The translations under genes were made by a program, and so were the position numbers. Below the pieces are notes generated by a model. It did not search any database. It was given only the letters and a program-made list of their open reading frames with translations, and was not told the DNA's origin. 64,000 bases of DNA from Sphingomonas sp. (lineage in GTDB: Bacteria > Pseudomonadota > Alphaproteobacteria > Sphingomonadales > Sphingomonadaceae). Within the stretch, counting starts at the first letter, position 1; the number at the start of each line of letters is the position of its first letter. The stretch spans positions 124,001 through 188,000 of the forward strand of contig JAFIGU010000107.1 in the NCBI GenBank assembly GCA_017849555.1, given 5' to 3'. Shown piece by piece: positions 42,385 through 50,927 of the stretch.

Positions 42385-43941
42385 ATGCAAACGGTCCGCG
42401 ACGCGACGCTGTCGCTATTGCGTACATTGGGCATGACGACGGTCTTCGGCAATCCGGGGTCGACCGAACTGCCGATGTTCCGGGATTTCCCGGAGGATTT
42501 CCGGTACATCCTCGGGCTGCAGGAATCGATCGTGACGGGCATGGCCGACGGCTATGCGCAGGCGACCGGCAACGCCGCGCTGGTCAATCTTCACGCCGCG
42601 GCGGGCGTCGGCCATTCGCTCGGCAATCTGTTCACCGCCTTTAAGAACCAGACCCCGCTGGTGGTGACCGCGGGGCAGCAGGCGCGCGCAATCCTGCCGT
42701 TCGAACCCTTTCTGTTCGCCGACCGGGCCACCGAATTCCCGCGCCCTTATGTCAAATGGGCGGTGGAGCCGGCGCGCGCCGAGGATGTGCCGGCGGCGAT
42801 CGCGCGCGCTTATTATGTCGCGATGGAGCCGCCGTGCGGCCCGACCTTCGTGTCGATCCCGGTCGACGATTGGGATCGACCCTGCGCACCGGTCGCCGCG
42901 CGGCGGATCATCGCGCGCAATCCCGGCGAGCCCGGCACGCTCGATGAGATCGCCGCGGCGCTGGCGCACGCGAACCGGCCCGCGCTGGTGTTCGGCGCCG
43001 GCGTCGCGCGCGACGGCGCATGGCATGAGGCGATCGCGCTCGCGGAGCGCCACGCCGCCAGCGTCTGGGCCGCGCCCTTCGCCGCGCGCGAGGTGTTTCC
43101 GGAGGATCACGCGCTGTTCGCCGGTTTCCTGTCGCCAAGCCGCGAGGCGATCGTCCGCGATCTCGACGGCCATGATCTGATTCTGGTCGTCGGCGGACCC
43201 TTATCGCTATACCATACCGAAGCATCCGGCCCGCATCTGCCGGAGGGGGCGCGGCTTTATCATATCGTCGATTCGATCGCCCCGGCGAGCTGGGCGCCCG
43301 AAGGCACCGCGCTGGTCGCCGACGCAAGGTTCGCGCTCGCGCGTCTGCTCGATGGCCCCGCGCCGGTCGCGCGCGCGCTGCCACCGCGCCGGAAGGCGCC
43401 GCCCCCGCTCCCGCCCTCGGCGCTGACCGACGCTTACCTTCTCCAGCAGATCGCGCATCTGCGGCCGCGCGGGTCGGTGATCGTCGAGGAAGCGCCGTCG
43501 AGCCGCGGCGCGATGCACGATCGTCTGCCGATCGTCGACGCGGGCGGTTTCCATACTTGCGCGAGCGGCGGGCTCGGGCACGGTCTGCCCGCGGCGATCG
43601 GCGTCGCGCTCGGTCGTCCGGGCGACAAGATCATCGCGATCCTTGGCGATGGATCGAGCATGTACGCGATCCAGGGGCTGTGGTCCGCGGCACAGCTCGG
43701 GTTGCCGATCAGCTTCGTCATCGTCAACAACCGGCGGTATGAGGCGCTGGTCAATTTCGGCCGGCATTTCGGCCTGCAGAAGACCGAAGGCACGACGCTG
43801 AGCGGCATCGACTTCTGCGCACTGGCGCGCGGCCAGGGGCTGTCCGCCGAGCGGGTCGAGACAGCAGCAGCGCTCGACAAGGCGCTGCTCGCCTCCTTCT
43901 CCGCGCCGGGGCCGACGCTGGTGGACGTCATGGTAGATTGA
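42385..43941 (+). CDS. mdlC: Benzoylformate decarboxylase-like ThDP enzyme
   Basis: About 518 residues, thiamin-diphosphate-dependent decarboxylase. It follows Pseudomonas putida MdlC closely: with this ATG, Ser26 (GNPGSTE), Glu47 (LGLQESIV) and His70 (VNLHAAAG) fall at the known active-site numbers, and a histidine is present in SLYHTE where MdlC has His281. The ThDP-binding GDGSSMYAIQGLW...NNRRYEAL segment is in the C-terminal third. The reaction would be benzoylformate (or ring-substituted analogue) to benzaldehyde and CO2. TTG 42379 (MTM) is a possible alternative start, better spaced from GAGGAG. It is first in an operon with Rieske dioxygenase genes and divergent from the LysR gene. Confidence 0.88.
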   Translation: MQTVRDATLSLLRTLGMTTVFGNPGSTELPMFRDFPEDFRYILGLQESIVTGMADGYAQATGNAALVNLHAAAGVGHSLGNLFTAFKNQTPLVVTAGQQARAILPFEPFLFADRATEFPRPYVKWAVEPARAEDVPAAIARAYYVAMEPPCGPTFVSIPVDDWDRPCAPVAARRIIARNPGEPGTLDEIAAALAHANRPALVFGAGVARDGAWHEAIALAERHAASVWAAPFAAREVFPEDHALFAGFLSPSREAIVRDLDGHDLILVVGGPLSLYHTEASGPHLPEGARLYHIVDSIAPASWAPEGTALVADARFALARLLDGPAPVARALPPRRKAPPPLPPSALTDAYLLQQIAHLRPRGSVIVEEAPSSRGAMHDRLPIVDAGGFHTCASGGLGHGLPAAIGVALGRPGDKIIAILGDGSSMYAIQGLWSAAQLGLPISFVIVNNRRYEALVNFGRHFGLQKTEGTTLSGIDFCALARGQGLSAERVETAAALDKALLASFSAPGPTLVDVMVD

Positions 43942-43969
43942 CCACGCATAGATGGACAGGACGAGGACA

Positions 43970-45316
43970 ATGTTCAGCGCGCGCATTTCGGACCTGATCG
44001 ATGATCGGCCGGACGACGGCATTTTCCGCGTCAGCCGCGCGATCTTCGACGAGCCCGACATTTTCAACCTCGAGATGCGTCATATTTTCGAGCGGGGATG
44101 GGTCTTTCTCGGCATCGCCGATCAGGCGCGCGACCCGCACGATTTCTTCACCACCGATATCGGCCGGGTGCCGGTACTGGTCAGCCGCGACGGCGCGGGA
44201 AAGCTCAACGCCTTCGTCAATTCCTGCCCCCACCGCGGCTCGCGCGTCGCGCAGACGCTATCGGGCAATGCGCGCCTCCACGTCTGCCCCTATCATAGCT
44301 GGACCTTCGACAGCGCGGGTCGCAACAAGAACGTGAAGCTCAAACGCGCCGGCTGCTATGCCGCGAGCTTCGACGCGCAAAACCATGACCTACCGGCGCT
44401 GCCGGCATTCGGCGACTATCGTGGCTTCCTGTTCGGCAGCCTCGATGCCGATGTACCGCCGCTGGAGACGCATCTCGGCGAAGCCGCGAAACTGCTCGAT
44501 CTCGTCGCCGACCAGAGCGACGAAGGGATCGAACTGGTGCCCGGCGCGGTGACCTTCACCTTCCACGGCAATTGGAAACTCCAGCTCGAAAATTGTTCGG
44601 ACGCCTATCACTTCACGTCCACCCACCCGTCCTACATCCGCATTCTCGAACAACGTCAGACGTCCAACACCAAGGCCGCCGTGAAATCGGTGTGGGAAAG
44701 CAGCGATTACTGGCGCGAAGATGCCAAGGGCGTTGCCGGGGGCAGCTTCAGTTTCCCTTATGGCCATGTTCTCAACTGGGGCATTTTCGGCGTCACCGAG
44801 GCGCTGCCGCTCTACGAGCGCGCCGAGACGCTGGCCGAACGGCACGGCGTGGCCAAGCGCGACTGGATGTTCAACATGCGCAATCTGTCGATCTTTCCCA
44901 ACCTCCAGATCGCCGAAAATGCATCGAGCCAGCTCCGCGTGATCCAGCCGCTCGCACCCGACAAGACCGAGATGCGCACCTGGTGCATCGCGCCGAAAGG
45001 CGAAAGCCGGGAAGCGCGACGGCAACGCATCCGTCAGTACGAGGATTTCTTCAACCCCAGCGGCATGGCAACGCCCGACGACACGGTGACCTATGAAAAT
45101 TGCCAGCGCGGCTTCGCCAGCCGCGTCGATCCCTGGCTGCAGGGCTATGCGCGCGGCACCACGGCGGCCCGCGAAGGCGGCAACCGCTTCGGCGCGCTGA
45201 TCGATCTCCACCCGGCGTTCAGCGTGCTCGCCGACGCCCAGCTTGGCGACGAAACGCTCTTCCGGAGCTATTATCGCGAATGGGCGCGGCGGATGGCGGG
45301 AGTATTGGCGCCATGA
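43970..45316 (+). CDS. Aromatic-ring-hydroxylating dioxygenase, alpha subunit (BenA/AntA type)
   Basis: A 448-residue Rieske non-haem iron oxygenase. The Rieske motif is complete: CPHRG ... CPYHSW, with 17 residues between His and Cys. The catalytic iron site is LENCSDAYHFTSTH, with the bridging aspartate and two histidines. Opening IFDEPDIFNLEMRHIFERGWVFLG and DYRGFLFGSLDADVPPLE match the benzoate/anthranilate 1,2-dioxygenase branch. ATG 43970 is preceded by ACGAGGA; ATG 43952 is in frame upstream without such a site. The decarboxylase stop is 28 bp upstream, and the beta-subunit gene overlaps the end. It probably dioxygenates an aromatic carboxylate made from the decarboxylase product. Confidence 0.92.
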   Translation: MFSARISDLIDDRPDDGIFRVSRAIFDEPDIFNLEMRHIFERGWVFLGIADQARDPHDFFTTDIGRVPVLVSRDGAGKLNAFVNSCPHRGSRVAQTLSGNARLHVCPYHSWTFDSAGRNKNVKLKRAGCYAASFDAQNHDLPALPAFGDYRGFLFGSLDADVPPLETHLGEAAKLLDLVADQSDEGIELVPGAVTFTFHGNWKLQLENCSDAYHFTSTHPSYIRILEQRQTSNTKAAVKSVWESSDYWREDAKGVAGGSFSFPYGHVLNWGIFGVTEALPLYERAETLAERHGVAKRDWMFNMRNLSIFPNLQIAENASSQLRVIQPLAPDKTEMRTWCIAPKGESREARRQRIRQYEDFFNPSGMATPDDTVTYENCQRGFASRVDPWLQGYARGTTAAREGGNRFGALIDLHPAFSVLADAQLGDETLFRSYYREWARRMAGVLAP

Positions 45317-45807
45317 TCCTGACGCCCGACGCCGCCGCGGCGATCCTGTATCGCGAGGCGGAATGCCTCGACGAATATGAATGGGACGCGTGGCTGGACC
45401 TTTACGCCGAAGATGCGGTCTTCTGGCTTCCCGCGTGGAAGAATGAGACCGAGACGACCAGCGATCCGGAAAGCGAATTGTCGCTGATCTATTATCGCGG
45501 GCGCGGGAATCTGGCCGACCGGGTATGGCGCGCGCGCTCGGGCCAGTCGGTCGCTTCGGCGCCGCGCATGCGCACCGTCCATCTGATCACCAACGTCCGA
45601 TTGGCAGAGGCGGATGCCGCAAGCGCGGTCGTCGCGTCGAACGTCGCCGTCCATCTGTTCGACAAGCGCGCCGGGCGATCGCACGCCTTTTTCGGCCGCT
45701 ATCGGCATGAGCTGAGGTTCGACGGGCAAAGCTGGCTGATCGCCGCCAAGACGATCGTGTTGCTCAATGACACGATCCCGACGGTGCTGGACTTCTATTG
45801 CATCTGA
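45313..45807 (+). CDS. Aromatic-ring-hydroxylating dioxygenase, beta subunit
   Basis: A 164-residue NTF2-like small subunit. Typical features are AAILYREAECLDEYEWDAWLDLYAEDAVFWLPAW, IYYRGRGNLADRVWRARSGQS, SAPRMRTVHLITNVRL and the C-terminal TIVLLNDTIPTVLDFYCI. The ATG overlaps the alpha-subunit stop (ATGA). The subunit supports assembly of an alpha3beta3 hexamer. No ferredoxin, reductase (BenC type) or dihydrodiol dehydrogenase gene follows; the next gene is convergent, so electron transfer must come from elsewhere. Confidence 0.9.
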   Translation: MILTPDAAAAILYREAECLDEYEWDAWLDLYAEDAVFWLPAWKNETETTSDPESELSLIYYRGRGNLADRVWRARSGQSVASAPRMRTVHLITNVRLAEADAASAVVASNVAVHLFDKRAGRSHAFFGRYRHELRFDGQSWLIAAKTIVLLNDTIPTVLDFYCI

Positions 45808-45844
45808 TCGATCGCCCGGGTCGGGAAGGTTTTACCGGCGCGCT

Positions 45845-46588
45845 TCAACCGATCGAAACGACGTCGGGCATCGCGAGAAACGCCTCCCTCAGCCTGCCGC
45901 CCCATTCGCGCGAGATATTCTGGAAGCGGGGGTCGTCGGCCTCGATCCGCTCGCGCACCTGAAAGGCGAAACGATCGCGTCGCAACACGGCAAGGTCGAG
46001 CGGCATGCCGACCGAAAGGTTCGAATGGAGCGTCGAATCCATCGACACGCACACCGCCTTCACCACCTGTTCGAGCGGCGTATCGATCGTCACCACCCGA
46101 TCGAGGATCGGCTTGCCATATTTATGCTCGCCGATCTGGAAATAGGGCGTATCGCTGGTCGCCTCGACGAAATTGCCCGCCGCATAGACCATGAACAACC
46201 GGTGCCGCCCGCCTTTGCGCTGGCCGGCGACGAGGATCATCGCATCGGCGCCGACGCCGCCGGCCTGGATCGATTCGCGATAGCGATCCTGCTGCGCCTG
46301 CATCGCCTCACCCACCAGCTCGGCGATGCGAAAGATGCTGTCGGCATTGAGGATCGTCTCGATATCGGGATCGTCGGCCGATCGCTCGATCGCCTTGGCA
46401 AGCCGCGTCATCACCCCCTGGGTGATCGAAAGATTGCCCGAACACATCATCCCGATCGCGCGCTCGCCGGGGACTTCCCATGTGAACATCTTGGTGAAGC
46501 GCGAGATATTATCGAGACCCGCGTTCGTCCGGGTATCGGATAACAGCACCAGCCCATCGGTCACGCGCACCGCGACGCAATAGGTCAT
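45845..46588 (-). CDS. Anbu (bacterial proteasome homologue) peptidase
   Basis: A 247-residue Ntn-hydrolase-fold protein, the ancestral-beta-subunit group. Thr2 of MTYCVAVRVTDGLVLLSDTRTNAGLDNISRF would become the N-terminal nucleophile after removal of Met1, and the SDTRTNAG segment holds the conserved aspartate; a lysine normally pairs with them (as in SRFTKMFTWEV). The length is as expected for Anbu, which forms helical or ring assemblies. It is the last of a four-gene minus-strand operon after transglutaminase-like, alpha-E and ATP-grasp genes, 18 bp after the first. Its natural substrate remains unknown; hydrolysis of a peptide made by the operon's ATP-grasp enzyme is the proposed role. 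Confidence 0.92.
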   Translation of the reverse strand: MTYCVAVRVTDGLVLLSDTRTNAGLDNISRFTKMFTWEVPGERAIGMMCSGNLSITQGVMTRLAKAIERSADDPDIETILNADSIFRIAELVGEAMQAQQDRYRESIQAGGVGADAMILVAGQRKGGRHRLFMVYAAGNFVEATSDTPYFQIGEHKYGKPILDRVVTIDTPLEQVVKAVCVSMDSTLHSNLSVGMPLDLAVLRRDRFAFQVRERIEADDPRFQNISREWGGRLREAFLAMPDVVSIG

Positions 46589-46606
46589 ATCAGATCTTGG
46601 CCCGGG

Positions 46607-47452
46607 TCATTGCTGCTGCTGTTGCTGCTGGATCGCCTCGATGTCGCCTTCGCCGCGGGCGATCCGCACATCGGCCGAGACGATCCCCGGCCCCCCGCCG
46701 GTTACCACCCCGCGTACCGGCGCCGCGTCATTGGCGTCAAGCCCGCTGCCCAGCCGCACATAATGATCGGTCGGGCACATGCCATTGGCGATATCGAACC
46801 CGACCCAGCCGAGACCGTCGATATATGCCTCCGCCCAGGCGTGCGATTCGAACTGCTGATCGGCTTCGTCGCCGGCGAGCAGATAGCCCGCGACATACCG
46901 CGCGGGGACATTGCGCGCCCGCGCGGCGGCGATGAAGATATGCGCATGATCCTGACAGACGCCGCCCTCGCCGGCCAGCGCGGCCGCCGCCGCGGTGGCG
47001 CTGGTGGTGACGCCGCCGCGATAGGGCAAGGCGTCGCGCACCCGGGCGCTGAGCGCGTGCAGCCCGGCCAGCGCATTGTCGCCGGGCTCGAGCCCGTCGC
47101 CGAGCCCAAGGATCATCTCGTCCGCCTCGGTCAGCGGCGTTTCGCGCAGGCAGACCGCCGGCGGACAGGCGCGGCGCATGCCCTTGACGACGCCCGCGCG
47201 ATCCTCGGTTTCGACCCGGCCGCGCGCGACGATCTCCAGCTCATCGTGCCGGCCGCGGCTCAGCCATTGCGCGAAGCGCTCGCCATAACCGTCGACGGTG
47301 GTGCGCGTGATCTCCTCCCCCTCGACCTCGACATGCCAGTCGATCACCCGCTGCCCCTCGAAACTCTGCGGGAACAGCTTGAGGCGCAGCGCGACGCTCG
47401 CGGCGCCGGCCGGATAACGCATGTGCGTCAGATGACGGACGACGAGCAGCAT
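46607..47452 (-). CDS. Transglutaminase-like cysteine protease, Anbu-operon type
   Basis: A 281-residue protein. An N-terminal beta domain (LLVVRHLTHMRYPAGAASVALRLKLFPQ) is followed by the transglutaminase core: the cysteine is in GEGGVCQDHAHIFIAAARARNVPARYVAGYLL, the histidine in ESHAWAEAYIDGLGWVGFD, and the aspartate in GFDIANGMCPTDHYVRLGSG. The C-terminus ends in seven glutamines encoded by mixed CAG/CAA codons, an unusual low-complexity tail. The start overlaps the alpha-E stop by one base. In this conserved operon the protein is predicted to cut or transfer a peptide bond. Confidence 0.9.
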   Translation of the reverse strand: MLLVVRHLTHMRYPAGAASVALRLKLFPQSFEGQRVIDWHVEVEGEEITRTTVDGYGERFAQWLSRGRHDELEIVARGRVETEDRAGVVKGMRRACPPAVCLRETPLTEADEMILGLGDGLEPGDNALAGLHALSARVRDALPYRGGVTTSATAAAAALAGEGGVCQDHAHIFIAAARARNVPARYVAGYLLAGDEADQQFESHAWAEAYIDGLGWVGFDIANGMCPTDHYVRLGSGLDANDAAPVRGVVTGGGPGIVSADVRIARGEGDIEAIQQQQQQQ

Positions 47453-48387
47453 CAGTTGAAATGATAGGTCTGCGCGATCTCTCGCGACAGGCGGTTGGTG
47501 ACGACGAGCGCATTCTGCACGAATTCGTGGAGCCCTTCTTCGAAAATCTCGCCGCCCTCGCGGTCGCGCAGCTCGGCGAGCATCATCGACGCGGTGTCAT
47601 GCGCGGCACCGCGCCGGCCATGCGCCTGCGCCAGCCGGTCGAGATGCCAGCCGATCTGCCCGAAGCAGAACGACAGGGAGCGCGGAAATTGCTGGTTGAG
47701 CACCAGAAGGTCGGCGATCCGCCACGGTGAATAATCGCCGCCGCCATAAACGTGATGATAAGCGCGCGCCGCCGCCAGCGCGTGGAGCACCGAAGTCCAC
47801 TGATAATGATCGCGCCCGCCGCCGACCACCGCGGTCTCGGGCAGCAGCACATAATATTTAACGTCGAGCAGCCGGAGCGTCATCTCCGCGCGTTCGAGCG
47901 CGCCGCCGATGCGCAGGAAATCATGCCCCTCGTTGCGCAGCTGCCCGGTCTCGACCGCGCCGCGGAAGGTCGAGGCGCGCGTCTTCACCCAGTCGATCAG
48001 CTCGGCGAGGTTTCGCCGCGCGCTCGCGACATCATATTGTTCCAGCCGGCGCCAGTCGTCATTGAGCGCTTCCCACATATCCTGCGTCAGCGCGGTGCGC
48101 ACCGCGCGGCCGTTGGCGCGAGCGCGCAGCATGCACGAGCGGATCGAGGAGGGATTGGTCTCGTCGAGCAGCAGCAGCTGGACGATATCGGCCTCGGCGA
48201 CCGCGCGATCGCCGTCGATCAGCCCGTCGCAGCCGGTGACGCGCAGGACCGAGCGCCATTCCTCGCGATGAATCGGGCCGGGCAGGATCGTCATGCGCTG
48301 CCCCATCTGGATCAGCCGCGCGGTGCTTTCGGCGCGCTCGATGTAGCGGGCCATCCAGAAGATATTCTCGGCGGTGCGGCTCAGCAT
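47452..48387 (-). CDS. Alpha-E domain-containing protein
   Basis: A 311-residue all-helical protein of the alpha-E family. It begins MLSRTAENIFWMARYIERAESTARLIQMG and includes SSIRSCMLRARANGRAVR, WTSVLHALAAARAYHHVYGG and LVLNQQFPRSLSFC. The family is strictly linked to circularly permuted ATP-grasp proteins and Anbu, sometimes fused to the former, and is thought to serve as scaffold or substrate-binding subunit of the ligase. It starts one base after the ATP-grasp gene's stop and overlaps the transglutaminase start. Confidence 0.92.
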   Translation of the reverse strand: MLSRTAENIFWMARYIERAESTARLIQMGQRMTILPGPIHREEWRSVLRVTGCDGLIDGDRAVAEADIVQLLLLDETNPSSIRSCMLRARANGRAVRTALTQDMWEALNDDWRRLEQYDVASARRNLAELIDWVKTRASTFRGAVETGQLRNEGHDFLRIGGALERAEMTLRLLDVKYYVLLPETAVVGGGRDHYQWTSVLHALAAARAYHHVYGGGDYSPWRIADLLVLNQQFPRSLSFCFGQIGWHLDRLAQAHGRRGAAHDTASMMLAELRDREGGEIFEEGLHEFVQNALVVTNRLSREIAQTYHFN

Positions 48388-48388
48388 A

Positions 48389-49798
48389 TCAATCGTCCAG
48401 CACCCAGGTGTCCTTGACGCCGCCGCCCTGCGAGGAATTCACCACCAGCGAGCCTTCGGTCAGCGCCACCCGCGTAAGGCCGCCGGGGACCAGCCGCATC
48501 CGCTTGCCGACAAGGCAATAGGGGCGGAAATCGACGTGGCGTCCGACGATCTCCTTCTGGCCCAACACTGGCGCGGTGGAGAGATCGAGCGTCGGCTGCG
48601 CGATGAAGTCGGCCGGATCGGCGCGGATGCGATCGGCATAGGCCGCGACCTCGGCGCGCGTCGCCTTGGGGCCGATCAACATCCCGTAGCCGCCCGAGCC
48701 GTGGACCTCCTTCGCGACCAGCTGGTCGAGATTTTCCAGCACATGCGCGCATTCGTCGGGCAGCGCGCAGCGCCAGGTGGGGACATTTTCGAGGATCGGC
48801 GTTTCGGAGAGATAGAAACGGATCATCTCCGGCACGAAAAGATAGATCGCCTTGTCATCGGCGATCCCCGCGCCGGGGGCCGAGCACAAGGTCACCCCGC
48901 CGGCGCGATAGGCGCCGAACAATCCGGGCACGCCGAGCATCGAATCCGGACGGAAGGTCAAGGGATCGATGAAATCGTCGTCGATCCGGCGATAGATTAC
49001 GTCGACGCGCTTGGGGCCGTGGGTGGTCTTCATCCACACCTTGTCCTCGTCGACATAGAGATCCATCGGCTCGACGAGTTCGACCCCCATCAGATCGGCG
49101 AGGAAGCTGTGCTCGTAATAGGCCGAGTTGAACGGCCCCGGGGTCAGCACCACCACGGTCGGGTCGCTTCGCGCGCCGGGCGGCGCCACCTCCTTCAGCG
49201 TCGCGAGCAGATCGTTGGGATAGGAATCGACCGGCGCGACGCGGGTCGATCCGAACAATTCGGGGAACATGCGCTGCATGATCTCCCGGTTCTCGAGCAT
49301 ATAGCTGACGCCCGAGGGGGTGCGGCAATTGTCCTCGAGCACCTGGAAGCCGCCCTCGCCGGTGCGGATGATGTCGATCCCGACGATATGGCTGTAAACC
49401 CCGCCCGGCGGATCGAAGCCGATCATTTCGGGAAGGAACGCGCGGTTGCGGTAGACCAGCTCCCCCGGCACGATCCCGGCGCGGATGATCTCGCCGCGGT
49501 GATAGACATCGTAGATGAAGGCGTTGAGCGCCTGCGCGCGCTGCCGGATGCCGCGATCGAGCGTGCGCCACTCCGCGCCCGAGAAAACCCGCGGCAGAAG
49601 ATCGAACGGGATGAGCCTTTCCGGATCACCCCCCTCGCCATAGACGGCGAAGGTGATGCCGATCCGGCGGAAGATCGTTTCGGCTTCCTTGAGCCGCGCG
49701 TTGAGCCTTTCGATGCCGACTTCGTCGATCCAGCGCTGAACTTCGGCATAACAGGGCCGAACCACCGCAGACTGATCGGTCATCTCGAAAAAGGCCAT
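48389..49798 (-). CDS. Circularly permuted ATP-grasp type 2 protein (predicted peptide ligase)
   Basis: A 469-residue cytoplasmic enzyme. The permuted ATP-grasp core shows FIYDVYHRGEIIRAGIVPGELVYRN, PPGGVYSHIVGIDIIRTGEGGFQVLEDNCRTPSG, VVLTPGPFNSAYYEHSFLADLMGVELVEP and the C-terminal GSGGYGMLIGPKAT with the segment GRHVDFRPYCLVGKRMRLVPGGLTRVAL, then NSSQGGGVKDTWVLDD. Enzymes of this type form amide bonds through an acyl phosphate. It is first in the operon alpha-E - transglutaminase - Anbu. GGAGAG precedes its ATG, and an inverted repeat lies 30-50 bp upstream. Confidence 0.92.
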   Translation of the reverse strand: MAFFEMTDQSAVVRPCYAEVQRWIDEVGIERLNARLKEAETIFRRIGITFAVYGEGGDPERLIPFDLLPRVFSGAEWRTLDRGIRQRAQALNAFIYDVYHRGEIIRAGIVPGELVYRNRAFLPEMIGFDPPGGVYSHIVGIDIIRTGEGGFQVLEDNCRTPSGVSYMLENREIMQRMFPELFGSTRVAPVDSYPNDLLATLKEVAPPGARSDPTVVVLTPGPFNSAYYEHSFLADLMGVELVEPMDLYVDEDKVWMKTTHGPKRVDVIYRRIDDDFIDPLTFRPDSMLGVPGLFGAYRAGGVTLCSAPGAGIADDKAIYLFVPEMIRFYLSETPILENVPTWRCALPDECAHVLENLDQLVAKEVHGSGGYGMLIGPKATRAEVAAYADRIRADPADFIAQPTLDLSTAPVLGQKEIVGRHVDFRPYCLVGKRMRLVPGGLTRVALTEGSLVVNSSQGGGVKDTWVLDD

Positions 49799-49830
49799 CC
49801 GCTCTCCTTCGCTCGTCTCGCCATGATGCG

Positions 49831-49850
49831 TTGCACAAAATTATTTGCAA
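49831..49850. promoter_or_regulatory. Inverted repeat upstream of the ATP-grasp/Anbu operon
   Basis: TTGCA-N10-TGCAA with AT-rich centre, in the 202-bp region between the ATP-grasp and lipid kinase genes, which are divergent. It may be an operator or part of the promoter. The rest of that region shows no gene. Confidence 0.35.
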
Positions 49851-50000
49851 GCGCGAAATCCGCTCAGGAAATTTCCCGATCAACTTTATGAATTTAATGA
49901 TGTTTCGCCCAAGCGGACGCGCGCGGCGCGCATGGATGACCCGCGCGACTCAGCGCGCGCGCCCCGCTGAACCATCGCGGGGCGGCTTCGTTACGCCGTC

Positions 50001-50918
50001 ATGACGAACAGGCGCCTCCTCGTGCTGATCAATCGCGAAGGTGGCGCCGCCAGCGCCGCCGGCGACAAGCTGCCCGATCAGGTCGAGGCCGCCTTCGATC
50101 AGGCTGGCGGCAATGCCGATGTGCGGATGCTCAAGGCGGACGAGATGGACCGCGCGTTGCGAACCGCGGCCAAAGGCGAAACGCGGATCGTGGTCGCCGG
50201 GGGCGACGGTACCGTCGCGGCTGCCGCACAGGCGTTGGCAAAAGCCGAGACCGAAGTCGCCATCCTCCCGCTCGGCACGCTCAATCATTTCGCGAGGGAT
50301 CTCGGCATCCCGCTCCAGCTCGAAGCGGCGGCGGCGCTCGCGGTCCAGGGGCGGTCGCAGGGGATCGATGTCGGGGAGGTGAACGATCGACGCTTCATCA
50401 ACAATGTCTCGGTCGGGCTGTATCCGTTCATGGTGCGCGGCCGCGACGATATCCGCGAGCGGCGCGGCTGGCCGAAGTGGCTCGCGACGCTCCCCGCGAG
50501 CTGGGACGCATTGTCCCGGCTTCGCCATCATCGGCTTCACATCGAACTGGACCAGGGAAAACAGCCGGTGGTGACGCCGCTGCTCTTCGTGGGCAATAAT
50601 CGCTACTCGCTGGACAGCGGATCGTTCGGCACCCGCGACTCGCTGACCGAGGGCAAGCTTGCCGTTTACGCCGTCAGCCGCTCGACACGCGCAGCGCTCT
50701 TATGGTTCGGCATCCGCGCGCTGCTCGGCCGGGCGGATCGCGAACGCGACTTTGCCGCGCTGGGCGACAGCGCTGGTTTTACCGTTCATTCCTCCGAACG
50801 TCGCATCGAAATAGCGCTGGACGGCGAAGTCACCCACCTGTCGCTTCCCCTTTCGTTCAGCATTTTGCCGGGGGCGCTTCGCGTCGTTGTGCCGCGGCAT
50901 GACGGCGCACAGCCATGA
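50001..50918 (+). CDS. Diacylglycerol kinase family lipid kinase
   Basis: A 305-residue cytoplasmic protein with the DAGK catalytic fold. It has RRLLVLINREGGAASAAG, the nucleotide-binding VVAGGDGTVAAAAQAL and LPLGTLNHFARDLGIPL. The C-terminal beta-domain includes FINNVSVGLYPFMVRGRD and VTPLLFVGNNRYSLD. Members phosphorylate diacylglycerol, sphingosine-like bases or other lipids; a sphingomonad would offer sphingoid-type lipids, but the substrate cannot be read from sequence. It is transcribed alone; its 3' end faces the TrxR-like gene and zinc-finger remnant. Confidence 0.9.
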   Translation: MTNRRLLVLINREGGAASAAGDKLPDQVEAAFDQAGGNADVRMLKADEMDRALRTAAKGETRIVVAGGDGTVAAAAQALAKAETEVAILPLGTLNHFARDLGIPLQLEAAAALAVQGRSQGIDVGEVNDRRFINNVSVGLYPFMVRGRDDIRERRGWPKWLATLPASWDALSRLRHHRLHIELDQGKQPVVTPLLFVGNNRYSLDSGSFGTRDSLTEGKLAVYAVSRSTRAALLWFGIRALLGRADRERDFAALGDSAGFTVHSSERRIEIALDGEVTHLSLPLSFSILPGALRVVVPRHDGAQP

Positions 50919-50927
50919 GTGCCCGAC

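Noticed and set aside
50001..50918. Assignment of the lipid kinase as sphingosine kinase
   Set aside because: The motifs show only the general DAGK catalytic fold; substrate specificity cannot be read from them.
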